DNA from: Verrucomicrobiota bacterium
GTDB taxonomy: Bacteria; Verrucomicrobiota; Lentisphaeria; JABSQK01; JAJFLO01
Assembly: GCA_021772675.1 (NCBI GenBank)
Contig: JAJFLO010000188.1
Location: 40,863 to 104,862 of the forward strand
Length of the DNA stretch: 64,000 nucleotides
Direction: 5' to 3'
Part shown: in pieces, positions 40,401 through 49,400 of the stretch
Layout: every line of letters begins with the position of its first letter
Numbering within the stretch: the first letter of the stretch is position 1
Position numbers and translations under genes: made by a program
The notes under the pieces: model-generated
Database searches by the model: none
Told to the model about the DNA's origin: nothing
What the model saw: the letters and a program-made list of their open reading frames with translations, nothing else

Positions 40401-43400
40401 GTGTGCGTATCGCTCAAATTTTCAAAGATGACCCCTTGGATTTTGTACTATTTTTCTCTTCCATGCAATCCATTTTAAAGGCAGCTGGACAGAGTAATTA
40501 TGCGGCCGGCTGCACGTTTAAGGATGCCTTTGCACAACGCCTTTCCCAAGACTGGACCTGCGCGGTTAAAGTCATAAATTGGGGATATTGGGGTACAGTA
40601 GGAGTTGTCGCCGCCAAATCCTACCAGGACCGGATGGCTCGTGATGGCATTGGGTCTATTGAACCGGAGGAGGGAATGGCCGCGTTAGAAACACTCCTCA
40701 ATGGCCCGATAGATCAGATCGGTTTGATAAAAACTCTAAAGCCGCAGACGATGGACAGAATGCGTTCAAACGAATGGGTTACTGTCTATACCGAAAAACG
40801 TTCCTGCTGCATAGACACTCTTAAAAAACAAATCCTTCAGGATGATACTCAAGTTGAGTTTATGAAATCAGAAGGGAGGCACTTAGATGCCGAGATGGAT
40901 ACACTCTTCTGTAAATTACTGTGGGGAAGTTTACAATCGTTAGGCATGTTTCAGGAAAAGAATGTTGTGATTGCCAACCTGATGGCTAAATCGGCTATTG
41001 CGGACTGCTATGAACGTTGGCTTGAAGAAAGTATCCAAGTTTTAGTTGCCAACCATTATCTTCGGTTTGATGGCGAACGTTATACGGTAATAGAGACTAC
41101 ATTAGTAGATATAGATGCTCTATGGAAAGAATGGGATCGACAAAAAGCTGTATTTTGGAGTCGAGACTCCGATAAAAAAGCCATTGTAGCTCTCTTGGAG
41201 GTCTGCCTTCAATCCCTTCCCGAAATCATTACAGGGAAACGACTTGCCACAGAAATAATGTTCCCGAATTCCTCTATGGAACTCGTCGAAAAGGTTTATA
41301 AAGAAAATAGAGTTGCCAATTATTTTAATGATGTCCTTACACAGACTCTTATTGCCTACATAAAAGAACGATTAAAGCAAGATCCATCAGCGAAAATTCG
41401 AATCCTTGAGGTAGGCGCCGGCACTGGTGGAACAACAGTGAGAATATTGTCAAAGCTTCAGACGTATCAAGAGCATATTTACGATTATTGCTATACAGAT
41501 ATCTCCAAAGGTTTTTTAATGCATGCCGAAGAAAAGTATGCGCCTCAACATTCCTATTTGACCACGCGGATTTTTGACGTGGAGGAGCCTGTTGGCGGAC
41601 AAAACATTCAAGCAGGACAATACGATCTAGTGATTGCAAGCAATGTATTGCACGCCACAAAGAATATCAGACAAACCCTGTGTAATGTGAAGGCCATTTT
41701 GGCTAAGAATGGTCTCATTCTTCTAAACGAGCTTAGCAACAAGTCTCTATTTGGACATATAACCTTTGGTTTGCTGGAGGGATGGTGGCTATATGAGGAT
41801 CGGCCTCTACGCATTCCCGGATGTCCGGCATTAAATCCAAAAACGTGGAAGGAGGTGTTAGGAGACGTAGGATTTACGTCAATCTTATTTCCGGCAGAAA
41901 AGGCTCATGAGTTGGGTCAACAAATAATCGTTGCCGAAAGTGATGGAGTTATTCTGCAGAAACAACCGCATCTATCCGAAATAATCCCGATGAAGCGGAG
42001 TGCGATAGCGAAGCCTGACCAGTCATTCATAAGAGCAAAAACTCCCCCGGATTGCTCGTCCCGAAATCCATATCCCGAAGGACAAAAAATAATGCAGGGA
42101 AAAATCGATATAACTGATCAGACGGTCGAGGATCAAGTGCAGGAGACGATCATCGAGAAACTCTCGGAGTCCTTAAAAGTCGAAGTCGGTCAAATCGACA
42201 ATGACGAATCGTTTGCAGACTACGGGTTGGATTCGATTACAGGAGTTCAATTAGTCCAAACTATCAATAAGTCATTGTCGATTGAATTGGAGATCACAGC
42301 CCTCTTTGATTATAGTTCTGTAAATCGGCTGACTGCTTATATTTTATCCGACTTTAAGGATGAAATTGCCAAAACGTTAGAACGCGAGAGCAAGCGAATT
42401 GCAATCACACAGGACAAAACTTCCAAGAATGAAGGAGAGATTTCCGATCATTCCGCTACAACCAGGACCAATAACCTGAATTCCGACGAACAGTTTCTCC
42501 CGGATAACAATCACAAAAAAATAAACCAACTCTCCAGTCCAAAACGTTTTCTGGAAAGAAATGTCTCGTCTCCAGTTGATGTTGAAAAAGAAGATAGGAC
42601 AAGTAGAGAATCAGTCCAACATATTTCCATCGCCATTATCGGAATGAGCGGACGATTTGCGAAATCGGAAACGTTAAACGATTTCTGGAATCATCTATCC
42701 TCGGGGACAGATCTCGTGACCAAGGTCTCGCGATGGGATCTATCCAAATACTCCTCTGTCGGGTCCGGAAATAATTGGGACGATTGCAAATACGGTAGTT
42801 TCTTAGAAAACATTGACCATTTCGATCCCGTTTCTTTTAAGATATCCGGTTTGGAAGCAACCTATATGGATCCCCAACAGCGGTTCTTTCTCGAAGAATC
42901 CTGGAAAGCGTTGGAAGACGCGGGTTATGCCGGTGAGAGTATCCAGGGAAAACTCTGTGGAATTTATGTGGGATGCGGTGGATGCGATTATCAACATTTG
43001 TTTGACGACAATCAACCTGCACAGGCCTTTTGGGGCACTGCCGAATCCGTTATACCCGCTCGAATCGCCTATTATTTAGACCTTCATGGACCTGCTATTG
43101 CAGTCGATACGGCGTGTTCAAGTTCTCTCGTTGCCATTCATCTTGCTTGTCAAGGATTGTGGGCAAGGGAAACTGAAATGGCCTTAGCTGGTGGTGTCTT
43201 TATTCAATCTACTCCAGGATTTTATGTGTCTGCAGGTCGAGCCGGCATGCTCTCTCCCAACGGACGATGTCACACGTTTGACGAACGAGCCAATGGTTTT
43301 GTCCCCGGAGAAGGTGTTGGGGTGATTGTTCTCAAACGTCTACATGACGCAATTTCTGGCGGAGACCATATTTACGGAGTTATTCGTGGATCGGGAATTA

Positions 43401-46400
43401 ATCAAGACGGAACAACGAATGGAATTACAGCGCCAAGCGCTAAATCTCAAGAACGTCTAGAACGACAGGTATACGACCGTTTCAACATTAATCCGGAACA
43501 GATTCAGATGGTTGAAGCCCATGGAACCGGAACAAAACTAGGAGATCCGATTGAATTTGAAGCCCTTACCCGGTCATTTCGGAATTATACGGACAAACAA
43601 GAATATTGCGCTCTAGGATCTGTCAAGACAAATATAGGACATGCAGCAACGGCTGCGGGGGTGGCCGGAGTCATAAAGGTTTTATTATCCTTACAACACA
43701 AGAAAATTCCCCCCTCAATTCATTATGAATCTGGTAATTCCAGAATTCAGTTCAAGAATAGCCCATTTTATGTCAATACCGAATTGCAGGATTGGCATAC
43801 AGAGAAAAATTCGACTCGATCTGCTGCAATTAGTTCTTTTGGGTTTAGCGGGACCAATGCTCATCTAGTCATTGAAGAAGCGCCAAAACTAGAGCCCCGG
43901 TATGCAGAAAAGTCAGGTTATTTGATAGTATTATCGGCTGAGACTTCAGACCAGTTACATCGTCATGTTGAGAACATTCTGAAATTTAGCAACCAAAAAT
44001 CGACCATCGATCCCGGCAACATGAGCTATACATTGCTGGTCGGAAGAAAACATTTGAATTACCGTTTAGCTTGTGTTGTTCGCAGTTTAAACGAACTGAG
44101 CGAGTTCCTTAAGAAATGGTTGGAAAAAGAAACAGTATCACAGATCTATGTTTCCGAGCTCAAGGAGCAGAGACAACGCCAACAAGCATCATTGAAACGT
44201 TATGGAAATCATTGTATCCAAGAGTGCCGAAAACTAAAAAAAACCGCTGAATATCTGGAGCATTTAAACACGATTGCGGATTTATATATTCAAGGATATC
44301 GTCTGGAATATGAGCAATTATTTGTAGACGGATATTCAAGAATTTCTCTACCAACGTACCCCTTTGCGAAAGAGCGTTACTGGGTTGAGTCAACTGCAAT
44401 ACTCAACGGGCATCAGGCCGAAAATTGTAGTAAACTACATCCTTTGTTACATCAAAATATATCGGATTTATCAGAACAAAAATTTAGCTCGATATTTACG
44501 GGGAAGGAATTTTTCCTAACAGATCATCTAGTCCAAGATCAAAAGGTGTTACCTGGAGTCGCCTATCTCGAAATGGCACAAGCAGCAATTATGCGAGCCA
44601 CTGGATCGTTGGGAAGAAACCATATGGGAATCCGACTTGAGAACATCGTATGGGTGCAACCGATTATGGTCAACAGTCATCCACAAGAGATCCATATACG
44701 ACTTTTTCCTCAAGATAATGATCAAATTAGCTTCGAAATATACAGCTATCCTGAAAAAGAAGGACAAGAGCCTGTAATCCATTGCCAGGGAACTGCGATG
44801 CTAAGCTCAATTAATGGGAATACCGCCTTAGATTTACCCAATTTGCAGTCGGAATGTAAGGAACCTGGATTCGATCCCGAATACTACTACGAAATATTTA
44901 GTTCGATGGGAATTCACTACGGTCCGGGGCATCGTGGACTTAAAACAATCATGATAGGGGAGAAGCAGGTGTTAGCAAAACTTACCCTACCCTCTGAAAT
45001 TGTCCAAACTCGGGATCAATTCGTTCTCCATCCATGTTTGATGGATTCTGCATTGCAGGCTTCCATTGGTTTAATAACACTCAACCCTGCTGCGATATCA
45101 CCCGAAAGCATGATCGATGAAAAGCGCCATAATTTGTCAATGAGGCCTTCCCTCCCATTTGCTCTGCAAGAACTTGAAATCTTTGGAGCCTGTACGTCTT
45201 CCATGTGGGCGTGGATCCGCTACTCGCAAGGCAGCAATGCAGACGACTCAGTTGTGAAGCTCGATTTCGATCTGTGCGATGATACTGGCAGGATTTGTGT
45301 GAAGATGAAAGGATTTTCAACCAGAACGTTAGAAGATCAGACTAAGATCGATTGTTCATCACAAACAACCTCAATAGAATCTTCTCTCGGAAATATCCTG
45401 CTGACAACTTTATGGAATTCTGTACAGATAAACACCACGACAATCTCTCCTCCTTCGACGGCTCAAATGGTGATTATTGGAGGAGCCCAATCCAAAAAAC
45501 GCTTAATACGGAAAATCTTTACGAATGTGAAGATTTTGGATATTTCATCAAAGGATAGCATTGTTCGACTCAGTACAAAGCTAAAGGCTCTCGGTTCCTT
45601 CAATCATATCGTATGGATTGCCCCTGACTATTCATTAAAAACATTAACAGAGGAAGCACTCATAATAAGACAAAACCAGGGCGTGCTTTACGTCTTTAGA
45701 CTTATAAAAGCTCTACTCGCTATCGGATATGACACTACGGATTTAGAGTGGACTCTGATCACAACACAAACTCAACGCGTCTGCAAGAATGATTTGGTAA
45801 TCCCTACGGATGCAAGCATTCATGGATTAGCGGGTAGTCTGGCTAAGGAGTATCCTCATTGGAAAATTCGACTCATCGACATGGAAGTCGGCTGTAGTTG
45901 GCCGATTTCTGATATGTTTGCTCTGCCTTCGGATGATCACGGTAATGCTTGGAGCTATCGAGCAGGACAGTGGTATAAACAAGATTTGGTTCCCGTTCAG
46001 CAACTGTGGAAAGAGCAGCAGCTATATAAATCGAATGGAATATATGTAGTGATTGGAGGTGCAGGAGGAATAGGGGAAGCCTGGAGTCAGTCAGTAATTC
46101 AGCAATACCAGGCCCAATTGATTTGGATTGGCAGACGCCAAATTAATGCAGCAATTCAAATGAAATTGGATTCGTTATCAACAATAGGTCCAACCCCAAT
46201 CTATATAGCTGCGGATGCAGGCAACCAAAAATCCTTGCAACAGGCTTATAAAGAAATTAAAAAGCGGTTTTCTAAAATCGACGGTGTTATTCACTCGGCT
46301 ATTGTTCTTAAGGACAAAAGCCTGGCAAACATGGATGAGCAACAATTTCGTTCTGTGCTTTCTGCGAAGGTTGATGTATGCGTGCGTCTCGCCCAAATCT

Positions 46401-49400
46401 TTCAAAAAGAAGACTTGGATTTTGTTCTGTTTTTTTCTTCCATCCAATCATTTTCGAAAGCGGCTGGACAAAGCAATTATGCATCCGGCAGTACCTTCAA
46501 GGACGCTTTTGCCCAACGCCTTTCTCGAGAATGGTCTTGTATAGTTAAAGTTATGAATTGGGGCTATTGGGGCTCCGTAGGAATAGCAACTGATCAATCC
46601 TACCAAGATCGTATGGAACGGTTTGGAATTGGGTCTATTGAACCTGAAGAGGGCATGAAGGCCTTAGAATCCTTATTAAACGGATCCTTGGATCAGATTG
46701 CGATGATAAAAGTCTTACGGCCACAGGCCTTACACGGAATCAACCTGAAAGAGTTTATTACCACGTATCGGGATACGCTAACCCCAACGATCCAAACCAT
46801 TCAGGAATATCTTCCGAAACGGAGTACCGAAATCCAGAGGATAAAATCAGCATATGACCAGCAAAATGCCGGCATAGAATCCCTTATCCATAATTTACTT
46901 TGGGGAAGTTTACTGTCTTTAGGGGGGTTTCAAGAAAAAAAATCGCCCATCGCATCCGTCAAGGAAAAGGCTGGTATTATAAACTTCTATGAACGATGGC
47001 TCGAAGAAAGTATATCCGTTCTGACCAGCAAGAATTATATACAAGTTGACGACGAGAATTATACCGTGGTCAATACCACAATCCCGGTTATAGATGTCCT
47101 GTGGGGAGAATGGGAGCAACAAAGTAAGCTATTGAAACTAGACGCTGACAAGAAAGCAATGGTAAATTTAGTAGAGGCTACCCTGCGGAACTTACCGGAA
47201 ATTCTTACGGGAAAACAGCGCGCCACGGATATCTTATTTCCCAATTCCTCGATGGAACTAGTCGAAGGAATTTACAAGAAAAATCAGACCGCTGATTTTT
47301 TTAATAGCGTTGTTGCACAAAGTCTGGTTGCCTACATCCAAGCGAGATTGAAGCAAGATTCGTCAGCGGAAATTCGGATCCTTGAAATAGGAGCCGGCAC
47401 GGGAGGAACTACAGCTACGGTTTTGTCGGCACTTAGGCCGTATAAAGAGCACATATTCAACTATTCTTATACCGATATTTCTAAAGCCTTTTTAATACAT
47501 GCTGAAAAAAAGTACGCCCCTCAAAATCCGTATTTGACAACTCAAATATTTGATGTAGAACAACCGATAGCCCAACAAAAGATCAAAGCAAACCATTATG
47601 ATATTGTGATCGCAACAAACGTCCTGCATGCTACCAGTAATATTCGACAGACTTTGCGTAACTCGAAAGCAGTTTTACGTAAACACGGATTGATCATTTT
47701 GAACGAACTGAGTACTAAGTCTCTGTTTGCTCACCTAACCTTTGGCCTATTAGAAGGATGGTGGTTGTACGAGGATGCTGCTCTCCGAATTTCAGGATCT
47801 CCTGGATTGTATCCGGATACGTGGAAGAACGTCTTGGAAGCAGAGGGATTCCATTCAGCGTTTTTTCCTGTAGCGGAAGCCCACGATTTGGGGCAACAAA
47901 TTATCATTGCCCAAAGTGATGGCGTCATCCGTCAAACACGACCGGTCAATGGGAGATCCAACACCGGAAGCACGAGAGCTCCTAACACACCATTACAAAA
48001 TCATCCTAAACAATCCACGCCGAACGGCCGATATACGGGGATGTTATGTTCTAAAAGTGTAGGTGTGACCGTCGCTGCCAACCAGACGGAGTCTGCCCCT
48101 AAATCTTGTTCAAGTACGCAACGATCCTTACGAGAAAAATGTACAATCTATATCAAAAAATTAATTGCTGAAACACTCAAAATACCGATTCATCAGATTG
48201 ATATATCCAAACCTTTGGAAACCTATGGAATCGACTCGATTTTAGCAGTTCAATTGACCAACTCCTTGCGTGAAAACTTTGAAAAAATCAGCAATACAAT
48301 ATTTTTTGAAGTGCAAACCATTGATGCGTTGATTGAGTATATTATTGAAACGGAAAAAGACGCGTTGATTAAGGTTGTCGGTACCGGCGAATCGGAAATC
48401 AAATCCGAACTTACCACTGACAGACCAATATCTATGTTATCACCAACAGAAGAAAGTACTTCAAAAACGAGAACGTCATCACGATTTCTACCTCCGCGAG
48501 TTACAGACAAAAATTTTCGAGCTTGTAACGTTTCAGATATTGCCATCATCAGCGTTTCAGGACGTTACCCCGGGGCAGACAATATTCACATATTCTGGGA
48601 CAATCTTCGAGATGGCAAAGATTGTATCACAGAAATCCCGCAAGATCGATGGGATAATGACCTATACTTTGATCAAAACAGAAACAAACTAGGTAAATCC
48701 TACTGTAAGTGGGGAGGTTTTTTGGATGGCATAGATCAATTCGATCCGCTGTTCTTCAACATCTCACCACGAGAAGCAAAAATGATCGATCCTCAGGAAC
48801 GTCTTTTCTTAGAGACAACCTGGAACCTACTCGAAGGCGTAGGGTATACTCGAGACAACTTACAAGCCCGGTATCAAGGAAGGGTTGGCGTTTATGTCGG
48901 TGCGATGTATCAACAATATCACCTTTTGGGGCCGGATCATAATGATTCGATTACACCCGTATCATCCTATAGCTCAATCGCAAATCGTGTTTCTTATTTT
49001 TTCAATTTCCAAGGTCCGAGCATTGCGCTTGATACGATGTGTTCTTCCTCGGCAATCGCCATTCATATGGCCTGCGAAAGCCTCGCGCAAGGTGATTGTA
49101 AATTAGCCATTGCCGGAGGAGTCAATCTTTCGATCCATCCTCAGAAATACGTGCTGCTGAGTCAGAGTCAAGTTATTGGTAGCCATCGGAATAGTAGGAG
49201 CTTTGCAAATGGAGATGGGATTATTCCTTCGGAGGGTGTTGGGGCGGTGCTCTTAAAACCGTTAGATCAGGCAATGCAGGACCAAAATACGATTCTGGGT
49301 GTTATCAAATCAACGATAACCAATCATGGCGGAAAAACCAATGGCTTTTCTGTTCCCAATCCGAATGCGCAAGTTCAACTGGTCAAAGATAATTTTACCA

